This document shows, in pieces, positions 47,570 through 59,989 of a stretch of DNA of 64,000 bases (position 1 is its first letter; every line of letters begins with the position of its first letter). The position numbers and the translations under genes were made by a program. Under the pieces are notes generated by a model that worked only from the letters and a program-made list of their open reading frames with translations, was not told the DNA's origin and ran no database searches. This stretch comes from Silurus meridionalis (Eukaryota; Chordata; Actinopteri; Siluriformes; Siluridae). The stretch covers positions 8,464,450-8,528,449 of the forward strand of contig NC_060900.1 of the NCBI RefSeq assembly GCF_014805685.1, given 5' to 3'.

Positions 47570-48515
47570 TTCCTAATTTTTAATTTGCAGAAAACTAGCT
47601 GAAAAAGATATGGTAGTTCAGGGTTTCTCAGTCAGTGCCATAATAAGCTTACTCTGTCAGGGTCATATGGGATCTATCCTTGGTTTTTATGGAGAATTGT
47701 TCGACTAAAATGGCTTTAAAGCATACGTGACATGAGCAGAGAAAATCCTTAGATCCGGATTGTCCATGGAATTATTCAACCAGCTTATTCTTTTGCAAGA
47801 TCTATGACTGCACTCTTCTTGATTACTACATCATTCTCTGTGGAAAAAAGAAAGAAAAATTAATTAAAGAAAAAAAATCTGGGTTACAGATTTTTTAGGA
47901 TGCTTGCATAAGTTTTTAGCGTTCTATCTACTCAACTGAAAAGAGGGGTAGGTGCAAGGAAACATCACTTATGTATTATAAAGTATAAATAATGGTAAAA
48001 CTATTGAAACTATTTCAATACATAATCAAATTGTCTTTAATCAGTACATAAAGAGAAACGAATTTCCAAATCTTTTAAATTGGTTTAACTTTAATTTTGT
48101 AATTGAATTTTTTGAATGGTGGCTGGAAAACTATAATGCATTTTGTTCTTTTGCTTCTGATGCTTTAAAGAAGTTAATGAGACACTGTTAATCCTACGCA
48201 CTGCCCACGTCATGGTGGCTCTCAGATGTTTTTAATTATAATCCCACTTCACCACTACTTGTAATAAAGATAATTAGTCTTTAGACGTTTTTTTTCGTAT
48301 GTTTGAATGGGTTGAACTACGTCAAAGCTGAGAGGAGGAAAGAGCAAAGACTGATATTTAAATGGACCCATCAGCTACTAATAGCTTCAAATTATTTCTA
48401 TTTTAAGTCAGCAGAACAATAATTATATCAATTAAATGTTGCCTTACAAACATGCAAAACCTAAAACAAACATTTTCATGGCTCCTTCACAAGAAACACA
48501 TGGTGCATCTATTCA

Positions 48516-48630
<115 letters not shown>

Positions 48631-48659
48631 TCATTTTAATGCAAATCACATTTACACAC

Positions 48660-50730
48660 AGTCCCATTAGTTGCACAACCTACATAAATATTTAACACAA
48701 AATTTCACCAGGAATCTCAGATTTAACCTCAAGGATCTTATCAATGTGCATGCAATTTTGCTGAAGTTTTTAAAGATATCTCTTATCATTTGGCATCCTG
48801 CTTAGGCCAGTAAGGTAGGCATTTTAGTGTCCCCAGCTCAAAGAGGGAGACTGGGCTTGTATAGGTAACCTGGCTGGTAGAGGTGCCTTGCTTCTTTCAG
48901 TATGCCTATGCTCACAGTGCTTTGGTGCATTTGCCATGGCTGCTACATTCACCTTGTACTTTGATTAGGACTTGCCAATTTTTAGTAGTTTATTATTACC
49001 TTGAGAATTGGTTGATTAGATCCAACTGATAGAATTCAAACAAAAGAGTCTTTCCTAAACAGTGCTATAGTCCACAACTGTTAGTTACATCTGTGTGGTC
49101 TGAGCCCCAGCAGAGATACCTGACAGAAAAAGTCAAATCTCTCCATTTATTTGGGACAACAGATCAGCTCATGTGGAAGTTACTGTGGCATTTCATAAGT
49201 AACTGAAACCAAGGTCTTGCTGGAGAGCTTGGATCATCAAGCTGGCCTTTGTGGTCTAGTTGCTGATTTCAGTGAAGACTCAGCCATAGAGGAGGAATAG
49301 TGTATAATAGCACAGGATCATCAAACTCAAGAGTTATCAACGGAGACAAGACTGTCTGCAAACATCTGTTAAGGTTGGTGCAAAACAAGCAGGATCCTAG
49401 CGGCCATTAGAACATAAAAAAATATATAGAAATGATCAAATATTTGAAGAAAAATTATTCCTGAAAGACTCTTGTGCATTGATGTTTATATAAAGCTAAA
49501 TAAATATAAAATTACTATTATGGGATGTTCAATATTATAAACAAAATGTGTCTAAATAAACAGTTAAACCATATTTGAAAAAAAGGTAATAAAATTATTT
49601 AAAATACTGTACCACTAACAATTGACTGAACAATTGTCTGACATAACATAAGAATGTGAGTGAAATATAAAGAGCTCCAAGGTTGGCTAAAATGCCCCTT
49701 TTCCTTGGAGACTGGTGCTGTCTGATCTCTTTTTAATAATGAAATTGTATAAGTGAATAATGTATAATGCATGGTGTTTTTTTGCAGTCCAGGATGCTTC
49801 TGGACACATAAGGATCACTAGCATGCTCACAAAATATTTTAACTCTAAGGGTTGTGCAGCTTGGTGTTTATACAGTGCAACTGCATTGCATGCATATATT
49901 ATATACAGTATGTATCATATATTATATATGTAATTATATTTATATTATTTGCACATTTAAAATTTTTATGAATTGTTACACCGATAACAACTCACTGTGC
50001 GAATGGTGTCATGTGATAGAATAATGTTCCAATAATTGTATATATTAAATGGTGTGCTCTCAGAATAGGCTCTCAATACTCTGCAACCCTGATTATTATT
50101 AAATGGTTACCAAGAAATTAATTCATGATGGCTAATAATATATTTTTGTTTTGCAAAAACACAGAGAAATATATTTTATATTTTACATTGCAACGTTAAA
50201 TAGCCAGAATTAAACCACATGGCTGCATAATGTGTACTCTTAAACTTTTAGACCTTTTATGCTGTAATTAGTTTTAGATTCAAGTTTATTCAAGACTTTA
50301 TTGCTTGGAACATAAGTGCACGAATTAAGATTTTTTTAAATGTTCAAGAAAGAAAATGTGTAAATCTAATACATATCAGTTGAAATACATATCTGACAAT
50401 ACAAGTCAATATAATAAAAAAATCAATTCACATCACATTATTATAACTGTAAATCATTATTAGTAATATTTAAAGAGGACAATTGTTGTCTTTTGGTGTT
50501 GCTTAGTTTTTGTGCTATAGAGTGACACAAACGATGGACTATGTTGTAAAACAAACATTAATTGCCACTGTGTAACGGTGGATCGTGCTGTACTGAACAT
50601 AGTCACTAGATGGCAGCAAGTCGCTAGATCTTGGTAACACTTTGTTCCCTCAGTTCAAGTTTATTCATAAGTTCTTGATGATTTAATGGCGTGCTTATTG
50701 AATAATCAGTTAAATGACATCATGTAATTT
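48660..50730. other. intergenic, no gene seen
   Basis: Right of parapinopsin. I saw no exon with a recognisable product. 50603-50618 has a CTCF-like TCACTAGATGGCAGCA. Confidence 0.45.
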
Positions 50731-50738
50731 CATGGAGT

Positions 50739-50740
<2 letters not shown>

Positions 50741-50815
<75 letters not shown>
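50741..50815. repeat. (CA)n microsatellite
   Basis: About 37 CA units with two GA interruptions. Confidence 0.97.
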
Positions 50816-50823
<8 letters not shown>

Positions 50824-51159
50824 CAGACATTTATTTGTGAGTTTCTTCTATTGAAATAATTATTAGCACAGGCAGTTGAAGAACTGCCTTAAAACTAAAT
50901 TAAACGAAAACAGTTCACCTCCTGGGTGACAGCCAAATGTCAAGCTTGTCGGATAGCCCTACCCTTGTGGATGGAAACACGCGCACATGCACACGCACAT
51001 GCACGCGCACACACACGCGCGCACAAACAAAACCAGCACCATGGCTAGCACCATGTAAAAACCATTTACAGTGTTCTGAAATGCTGCAGATGAACAAGCA
51101 GATTAATGCACCTTTTACATCTTTTTTTTTTTACAATTTTGTATGTTTCATTTAAAAGA

Positions 51160-51162
<3 letters not shown>

Positions 51163-51211
<49 letters not shown>

Positions 51212-51213
51212 GT

Positions 51214-51248
<35 letters not shown>
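51163..51248. repeat. compound (GT)n(GA)n microsatellite
   Basis: About 23 GT units followed by about 18 GA units. Confidence 0.97.
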
Positions 51249-51249
<1 letters not shown>

Positions 51250-51259
51250 ATGTGTGAAT

Positions 51260-54200
51260 ACTCAGTTTGTAAGAAGCAGAAGCTAGCTTGGACTTGCTGA
51301 CAGTCATGTGTTTGGGACTGATAGCAGAGTGCAGCCTGCAGCACTAGAGCTGTTTCTTTGAATGACTTTTGCTTGGCCAGACCGTCAAGATTGCACCATG
51401 TGTCTTTTTGTAAGCGTGTGTGCATTTAAGCTTTTTTTTACTCTCTTCAGCAGGAGTAACGAAAACAGCATTAGTATTGCCTGTCTGAACTTGGAGGTCT
51501 GTGTAGTCAAGCTGCAGAAAACCTGGCATACACTGGCCAGAATCCCTGCCTGAATCCTGACATTTTCTGATACAGGAAACCTGGCAAAAAACAAATAACA
51601 AATGTATTCTCATTTCTCCCTGATTCTGTGTATGACCATCACTCCAGCAAAAATCAGCGCTGTTTACTTGTTTTGCGTAAAACTGTCAGTTGCAACATTT
51701 TTATGAAGGCTGTTTATAATGCATACACTTATTACTTTTTGAAGCTTTGACTGTGTGTCAGACAGGCTGAGATATCACATATCAGAGTCATCCTGTCTGC
51801 ACTGTTAATGACAGAGCCTGACTCAAAATGGGGACTGTGTAATATTTTTTCTCTTGATACACCTATTTAATTTCCTGTTACAGGGAGGCCAGGTTTGGCT
51901 CTGCAGTCTAAACACTCACCTTTGAAGCTTGCTCTCAGTATAGGTGTTTTAATAAAATGTGCCAGACCAGATCAAATAAAGGGAATGAATACACCTGGAA
52001 GGAAACTAATTGTGTGTCAATCATATAAGAAGAAGGGAAATAAGGAGACAAGATGCTTGTTAGAGGATTGTAAAAGCCTCTTGGTCCAATTAGATATTTA
52101 GACAAGTCAACAACACACAGTGGATTTAATTGGAGCCTTTAAAAATGATTAGGATTTTCTGTATAGAGATGATAAATAAAAAAGAAAATAAATTGGTGAT
52201 TCAGAGTGAATACACCCTGTCTGGGATGCCAGTCAACCCCAGTTTTTTGTGCATACATATTCATACAAAAGGGCCATTTATCATAACCAGTCTATCTACT
52301 GGCATTATTTTGGGAGGTAGGAAGAAACTTAAGATCCCAGAGGAAATTTGACATAGGGACAATCTGCACAGAAACCCTACACAGAAAGCAACCTGAATTC
52401 AGCAGCAAAAACTGGGCTCACTAACTCACTAACCACTGCACCACTGCACTGCTCTAAATTAAACTAAGTCAGCCAAATACAGTCTATACTAGGTAGGCTA
52501 TTAAAGGCATTTTGCAGAAGTTGATGCTTTCAAACATTTTCTTTATTTATATGAAAAGTGGCCTAGCTTATATGGTATGGTAAAACACAATTTATTCATA
52601 TCATTTTAATAATAATGTTTTTTTTTAGTAGTAGAAGTATTCTATTGATTAATTAATATCACTTCAAATTTAATATTAATTTATTTAATATTTGGAAAGC
52701 CAGACTGATTTATCTAATCACAAATGAATGAAAAAATAAATATACTTAAAAAAACTAAATATTTTTGCACAATTATGCCCAAGTCAAATGTCATGTTTAT
52801 TGCATATAAAACACTACATGCATTATAAAACAAATTTTAAGAATTTCAAGTGTTACTAATTCAACTAATTACAGTAAGTATGACAGTTTATTCTGTCATG
52901 TGCGACCTGTCCCATGTGGTCAGTAGTTGATGGTAAAGGAATAAAGCTGTGTGACAAGTTTTAATTTTATTCACGTACAATTTAACTTTAAATAGCCTAT
53001 TTCAGCTGAACTGTTATAAAATGAAACTGTTTTACTATTTATGTATAAAAAAATCACTCAATGTTTAATATTTTAACTCTTTACACTATAAATGTAGTAA
53101 CATATGATTTATTTGTGTTTCTGAACACAAACTGAAATTATTGTGATTACAATTAGGGCAGAAGTCCTATAAGTTAGAGAATGTGGCTGGTCCAAACCAG
53201 GCGTCTAAATGTCACATTTAGTAAGCCCAGGTTGGACCTTTGAAGCTTGTGGTGGTTTAGCAAATTTCTCTAAGCTATGCTGTCAAAAGAGGTGGTAGTC
53301 TGGCAATAGTCCTAAAGCAGATATCAATGCAGCAATGCTCTCCGGAGCTTTGAGATGTGGTGAACCCATGGTCTCCTTGTTCCTCAGCTGGGGAACACAG
53401 ACAGCCTAAGCTATATGTGGGAGGTACTGTTTCAGTAAGCCTTAAACCTCTTTTGAAAATGACTTGAATGAAAGAATTTCTTGCAGCAGACACACTGTGT
53501 GGTCAAAGACTTTGATAAAATGTTATGTGTAGAGTGGTTTTGCAAAGCAATTTTACAGTAATTCAAATATATAAATAAATTTTTAAAACCTAAACCAGGG
53601 AGCAGTTAATGTTCTCAGTTTATAACATAAGGTTGTTTATAAATCATTGCACTTCAATACTGTTTAATTTAATGTATGATGACAATTGTGTTAAAAGGAT
53701 CTTCTGTAAGATCATCATGGTATTGAGGCTTCCAACAGCAGTCCTTAGGTAGTATTCAACTACAGTTTTATTAGTGAGATTATCAACTAAATAAAGTATA
53801 AAACTTCAAACTATTTAGCAGAAGCACACATGTTGGGGCTACTGTGTGGGTCCTGGTACAGAAAACACACATTTTATGTAATTTGATAATAAATAAACGA
53901 AAAAGATTCAGTGGCGCAGTCTTCCAGGATGTGAGTTTGAAAAATGTGTGAAAAATAAGCACCGCCTTCCCGAATACACTGATTAATATGCGGAAAGTAA
54001 TGAAATGTCAGTGATGCATCAGAGGTGATTAATGCTGACCATATGCATTGCCATTAAATGAGGCTTAGCAGCTTCATGCTCACATATGCATATTACGGAA
54101 AGTTTCATTTCAGATACTTTAAATTCTACCTTTGTATAAATCAATGCATAACAGAGTAACAGTTTAATTTTCCTCTCTTTATTATTGGGTTCTTGTATTA

Positions 54201-54480
54201 TTGATGTCACCTGTGTCTCATTTTGAGTTTATCACACTGTATATATTTCTGGTGTTCAGACTGTTTCCTGTATCCTCACATTCAAGTTATTTTGCAGGTG
54301 AAATTCTTAATTTTTACATTTTTTACTTTATAAAATGAATTAAGTTAATAATTTTTCTCAAAATTCTACAAACAATAGCCCATAATGACAACATGAAAGG
54401 AGTTTGTTCACGTACAAGTATTTTGGCACCAATTAAAGCCAAAAGGCTTTTCGAGTTCAATGCTATTGACAGCTCTGAAC
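51260..54480. other. intergenic, no gene seen
   Basis: AT-rich. About 52200-52450 carries retroposon-tail text ('acagaaaccctacacagaaa', 'ccactgcaccactgcactg') related to the fragment at 1845. The open frame at 53275-53493 is not recognised. Confidence 0.45.
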
Positions 54481-54489
54481 ACTCTCACA

Positions 54490-54490
<1 letters not shown>

Positions 54491-54560
<70 letters not shown>
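54491..54560. repeat. (TA)n microsatellite, left flank of the Tc1-like element
   Basis: About 35 TA units ending directly at the CAG start of the element at 54561. Confidence 0.95.
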
Positions 54561-54563
<3 letters not shown>

Positions 54564-56101
54564 CATACATAAGTGAGTACAGCCGTAGCATTCAAGGGGC
54601 AATACTATAGAAATGAAACTCAGATACATTTTAGAGTTGTTAATGTGCAGCTTGTAGGGGTGTAACAGTACACTTATTCATACTTCCTGGTTAGCGGCTA
54701 ATGCTATTGAGTCTTTAGCATTTTATTGCTAACTTCAGCAATTTCTCTGAAAAGCAGAAAATCCTGACAGTTTTACATATTGAGGGAGTGAATGAATGAA
54801 AGAAGGACCAAACCATGAATTAGGTGTACTATTACACCCCTATACTGCTTGTATAGCAGTAAAGATTTACTGTCCTGAAAATAACTCAACATACAGTCAT
54901 TATTATCAAAATAACTGATAACAAAAGTGAGTACACCGTAAGTGATAACAGCTGTACATCATTTAACCATGCAAAGCAACATTGTCCTATTCATTATGAT
55001 CATATTTTTGTCTGCTTGCCAAGACCTTACAGATTTGTGTCTTTTGTCTTAGAGCAGTTACAACTTGGTTCTTTAAGTACAATTCTCTCATACTGACCAC
55101 TAGATGGTAAACAAAGCACCTCATGGAGAAGAACTATCTGAGCATTTGAGAATTGGAATAATTGCTCTATACAAAGATGGCCTAGGCTTGAGGAAGATCG
55201 GTAACATTCTGAAACTGAGTTACAGTACAGTAGCCAGGGTCATACAGAGATTTTCCAAGATTGGTTTCACTTGAAACACGCCTTGCAAGGGTCAATGAAG
55301 ATGAATCCTTGTGCTGTGCATCAGGTGCAGAAGTCAATAAACAAATGAGTGCTGCCAGTATTTCTTTAAAGGTTGCAGAAGCAGAAGGTCTGCTTGTCAA
55401 TGCTCAGACCATTCTCTCAGACTCTTCTGAAGCTGGTTTACAGGAAAGCCTGCAAACAATTTGCTCAAGACAACCTGTCAAAGATCATGAATTACTGGAA
55501 TCATGTCCTGTGGTCTGATGAGACTAAGATAAACTTGTTTGGCTCAGATAGTGTCCAGCATATGTTTTCCCTACAGTCAAGCATGGTGGTGGTAGCATCA
55601 TGTTCTGGGGCTGCATGAGTGCTGCTGGTACAGGGAGCTGCAGGACATTGAGGAAAACATGGATTCCAACATGTACTGTGACATTCTGAAGCAGAGCATG
55701 ATACCCTTCCTTCAGAAACTGGGCCGAACGACATGATAACATTCCCTAACACACCGCCAAGATGACAACTGCCTTGCTCAGAAAGCTGAAGGTGATCATC
55801 TGGTCTAGTCTCCAGACCTGAACCCTATTGGGCACCTTTGGGGCATCTTAATGTGGAAGGTGGAGAAGCACCATGTGTCTAACATCCAGCAGCTCCATGA
55901 TGTCATTACGGAAGAATGGAAGAGGATCCCAGTAAGAACCTGTACAGCTCTAATAAAATCCATGCCCAGGAGGATTAAGGCAGTGCTAGATAACAATGGT
56001 GCTCACACAAAATATTAACACTTTGGACACAGTTTTGAAATGTTCACTTAGGGTGCACTCACTTTTGTTATTTAGACAATAATGACTGTATTATATTTCT
56101 G
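54561..56101 (+). mobile_element. Tc1-like element in a TA microsatellite, inactivated
   Basis: A 1541-bp unit that begins TA-CAG and ends CTG-TA, with (TA)n on both sides. An inner inverted pair is clear: 'aataacaaaagtgagtgcac' read inverted from about 56050-56080 matches 'gataacaaaagtgagtacac' at about 54920. The outer left end repeats 'aagtgagtaca' (54571), giving an IR/DR-type arrangement. Transposase remnants run from the Met at 55104 (a start with IALYKDGLGLRKIGNIL and STVARVIQRF) through [13 protein letters not shown] (about 55508) to PDLNPIGHLWGIL (about 55815). The third catalytic residue, Glu in PIEHLW, has become Gly. Stops and frameshifts are numerous. A hAT-like MITE lies inside it. 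Confidence 0.8.
54656..54841. mobile_element. hAT-like MITE nested in the Tc1-like element
   Basis: A 186-bp unit with 18-bp inverted ends AGGGGTGTAACAGTACAC and, read inverted, AGGGGTGTAATAGTACAC (one mismatch). Flanking 8-mers tgcagctt and tactgctt match at 6 of 8 bases, fitting an eroded hAT target duplication. The interior shares text with the larger element at 16337-17053. Confidence 0.6.
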
Positions 56102-56102
56102 T

Positions 56103-56106
<4 letters not shown>

Positions 56107-56181
<75 letters not shown>

Positions 56182-56191
56182 TGTAATCCCA

Positions 56192-56245
<54 letters not shown>

Positions 56246-56246
56246 C
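56107..56246. repeat. (TA)n then (CT)n microsatellites, right flank of the Tc1-like element
   Basis: TA repeats to about 56179, a short spacer, then CT repeats from about 56193. The TA tract mirrors the one on the left of the element. Confidence 0.95.
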
Positions 56247-56259
56247 TCTTTCTCTACAT

Positions 56260-57070
56260 ATATATCTCTTTCTGTCTCAAATGACTAGCCTTCCTTTGCT
56301 CCTCCAGCTATTCTTAGGTTGGACAAATTTAATTATGCATGTTGTCATAGCGCTTTTAGTACTTAGCTGTGAGATTTAAAGATGAGGAAGGGCAAAGAGG
56401 TGAATGTTGGCTAGACTACGTCTTGTGGATGTGTGGTCAGTGACGTTTGTGCTTGTGCTAGCAGATTTGTGAGGTGACGGTAGATTTTGTGGATTTCTCA
56501 GGGGTTCATTTAGTTGTAATAACTTGTCAGTTTTATGTGATTCTAGATTTGAAAGCTCAGCTTCACTGACAGTAGGAGGCTCAACAAACAAATTTCCTCA
56601 GGGTTCAGACCTTTAGTCTGAATTATATAAACGGCTGCAGTTGCAGGAATTGCCGTTATTATTAAAGCAGGAAAACATAAAAAAAAAAGACTGTTCCATT
56701 GTCAGAAGTTGTGCAATAGTCATGTGATGAACAAATAGACTAGAGGCAAAACTCGAGAACAATGAACAGGATCATAAACAGGAAATCAAAAGGTAGTACA
56801 AAGGCCCGGTATGTTTGGATGGAAAGAAGCACAATACACTTTGTGCTGGTTGAGGATAAAGCTCTTTATAAATATAAATGAATATATTCAGATACGCTGA
56901 TCTGCAAAGGTTAGTGTCCATCATATCTACATTTATTTAATCACTAAAGAGACACCAAGTTTAGTAACACTTGCTTTCTTTTTGAGTTATACTGTATAAA
57001 GTAGTGATTGCAGAATTGATTTGCTGTTACTGAAATCATTACTATATAAAAGGTGTATATCAAAGATTGA
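56260..57070. other. intergenic, no gene recognised
   Basis: The minus-strand open frame at 56376-56591 is rich in Ser, Thr and Pro and resembles no family I know. Nothing else of note. Confidence 0.4.
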
Positions 57071-57074
57071 TATA

Positions 57075-57450
57075 CAGACGCTCCCCACTTTACAAACAAG
57101 TTACTTTCGACTGTTCGTAGCATGAACTTGTTGTAGCATGTTCGTAAGTTGTTACTGTGTTCGTTATTGACTACACATATCTCCTAATGATGTAAGAGCA
57201 ATAAATACTATCCAATAAACAATAAAATATAATAAAACAAATCGAAATAATTGTAATACTGTATACAATATTTTGTATTAAGAAAAAAAAAATACAAATG
57301 AATAATAAACAAAACATTCGCCCTAGCCTATTTTAAATAAAATTTAGTTATTTTATGATATTAGTAAAACTACATTTTAATGTGGGATCTACCATATATG
57401 TGAGTATTACATACATTGGATGATACTACACTATAACATAAATTATTTCA
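57075..57450. repeat. DNA-transposon fragment, left end only
   Basis: TA followed by CAGACGCTCCCCACTTTACA, then 'cgactgttcgtagcatgaac', resembles the ends of abundant fish MITEs of the pogo type. The right end is not located; the end coordinate is approximate. Confidence 0.35.
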
Positions 57451-57454
57451 GAAA

Positions 57455-57800
57455 ACGTCTCGGGTTACTTTAGTGTAACCATGTTCCCTGAAAATGCAGG
57501 AACGGGATGTTGCATTTTATAACGCTATGGGAACATTCTTTGAAGCATGTGTATCAAACACGGCAAGAATTTGGCTTAAAAAATCAGCAGGTGATGTCAT
57601 CAGAATGTGCACACATGCAAGGCCATAACTAGACATGACACGGACATGACTTCAGGTTGTGAATTTGTCTGAAATGTCCAGACATACCCACATTGTGGCA
57701 ATGAGGTACAGCATCTCATTCCCACTTTTTCAGGGAATGGATTACCATGGACATCTATACATGAAACCTTGCTGTTCCGGCCTTCATAGCATATAAAAAA
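57455..57800. repeat. dispersed fish repeat ('gtctcgggttactttagtgt')
   Basis: 'gtctcgggttactttagtgt', 'aaccatgttccctgaaaatg' and 'caggaacgggatgttgc' are a degraded copy of a repeat widespread in cypriniform and siluriform genomes. Non-coding. Confidence 0.45.
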
Positions 57801-58879
57801 GCTGCTTTGACTTACGCCACTGGCTAGTGCGGTAGACATAAATCTGAAGAGCACATTTTGGACACATTAGGTGAAGTCTCTCCTGCTCCAGTGGCTACAG
57901 CAGAGGGCAGAAGGCTTCAAGAAGGACTGGATGTATATTCCAAAATGGAACTTTAGGAAGATAGTTTGGGTGAGGATGCAAAATATCTTTGACCAGCCCT
58001 GCAGCAAAGTCTAGACAGAATTACAAGACTGATAGAGTAGCAGGACCTTTACTTGTGGAAAATTGTTGTTGCAGGAACTCCAGCACTAAACAACTGGGCA
58101 ACACTATCAAAAGCTTTTAATAGGGAACTTCCTTTTATTTTTTGGAGCCAGATTATTGACGCTCTAGGGAGAAACACTGTTTCTGTCTTTTCTCTTCAAT
58201 TTTATTCTGTTCCTATTATCACCCCTTCTATTTATTCCTGCATTTGCTCTCACTTTCTCGTCATGATACTGATCAGTACATTATATGGTCCAGTAATTCA
58301 TTCTCTCCTTCTTGCTATCACTCGTTTACTCCCCTGTAAATCTGCTCTCCTACTCTTGTCTCAGTTGCTTTGTCCTCTTTCACCTGTCTATCTTCTTGTC
58401 TTCTCTTTCTTTGTCTAATTCTTGTTAAGCCATTCAGGCTCTTTTTTGTCCTCCTTCTTTTTTGCCTTAGTTCTAATTTTCTCCCTTATTTGCTTACCCG
58501 TTGTCTCACTAAGTTCTCCATTGTGTTGATATTTTAGCTCATTAACATTCTCATAGTCATCTCTTTTTGTGGAAAATACAACACTGCTGACATATACTTT
58601 TTCCCCCTGGAAGAACTCTTAGTACCTATACAACTGTGCCATTAATCTAAACTATTATTCAAAAGTATGGAATTTACTCAGAAATGTTTTTTTATTTATT
58701 AAGAAAAAAAATCCAAACAACCCAGACATGAATAGAAATTCTAAATATACATTTTTAATGGTGTACAATACTGTTATAACTAAAAACAGCTGATTTTATT
58801 TCATGAAATGTCTGTCATGGTTGTGCCAAATATGATAGATAACAATGAATCCCATCAGCAACTGCACTGTACATGATCA

Positions 58880-59290
58880 CCTGATTGCACCTGATTCACA
58901 TCTATACTGAATGACAACCTAAATAACAAGCAAGCTGCTGATAATGCCATTGACTTCCTCATACAGGCCACCTGAAGTAGGTGGCATGAACAAACCTCAT
59001 TCCAGCTAAATTGAGAGAAAATAATGAGCATGCAGAAATGACTCCTGAAGCCTAAAATGATACAAGAGTACACCTTCCACTCACATAACATGACTATTTG
59101 CACCTCATTCATGTTTATGTTTAATGAGCACTAGTATTTAAATCAAGTCTTGTAGAACACTCAGTGTCTAGCTTTTGTCTTCTGTTGTTGTTGGCGCTGT
59201 CAAGTCATGTCATGGTCATGTTGCTGCCTTGTTTACTAACCCTCATTGGTATTTCAAGCTTTATGTTTTATCACTAAGATTAAACTAAAT
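58880..59290 (+). repeat. dispersed repeat 3' region, related to 62980-63170
   Basis: Shares 'caagctgctgataatgcc', 'cctcatacaggccacctgaa' and 'cctcattccagctaaattga' in order with the copy at 62980-63170. It ends in 'tgccttgtttactaaccctc' and 'actaaatctgcatttg', a common end of a fish transposon family. No coding text. Confidence 0.4.
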
Positions 59291-59989
59291 CTGCATTTGT
59301 ATTGTTTTCCACTTCATACAGAGGTCAATTTTCAGTAACCATCAATCCAGTATTTCAATGGCAATTAGCAAAGCTGAAGAGCTGTGCTGTTAAGAGGAAA
59401 AAAATCTTGCTTTATTTTGGGTACTTGCATCTGCATCAGCATTCAAAGAAACCAAAAAAAAAAAAAAATATTATTTTAGAAATTAGCGTGTTTTATTTAA
59501 TTAATCAATGAGTTTATAGTCTAATAAACAGACATTTTACAGGTCCTCAGGCAACTTATTTAAAAATATGTGCAAAACTCCAGTATAATCTTCAACATGC
59601 AAAATGTAATTCAGGAAGCATCAAATGAAACTTCTGCAGATTATTGACAGGTAGAACGCTAAAAACTCATTGATAAACGCAAAATCCAAAATAATTTTTT
59701 ATGCAAAGTGGAAATCATTATTTTAACCTTGTCTTGACTACATTTTATTACTTGTAACAGAAGTATTACAATTTACTAGTATTAAAAGAAAGAAATTTGA
59801 AATTGAATTCCACTTCTTGAAACATTTGTGTATGTGTGCGAGTTTATTGCCATAATAAGGGCACTCGAAATCAAAAAATCCTTGACAGTCGGATGATATG
59901 ATATGCTGTTAAAGATTTATTGCTTCAGAAAACTGTTTTTCTGAGAGCAGAATACAGAAATACCAAGTCCACAACAAGTTTTTGTTTAA

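Noticed and set aside
53275..53493. Minus-strand frame of 72 codons
   Set aside because: Looks like possible transposon debris, but I could not name a family.
56376..56591. Minus-strand open frame, Ser/Thr/Pro-rich
   Set aside because: No homology recognised, no splice context and close to microsatellites.
58053..58418. Hydrophobic open frame of 121 codons
   Set aside because: Composition follows a TC-rich stretch; no transmembrane family recognised.
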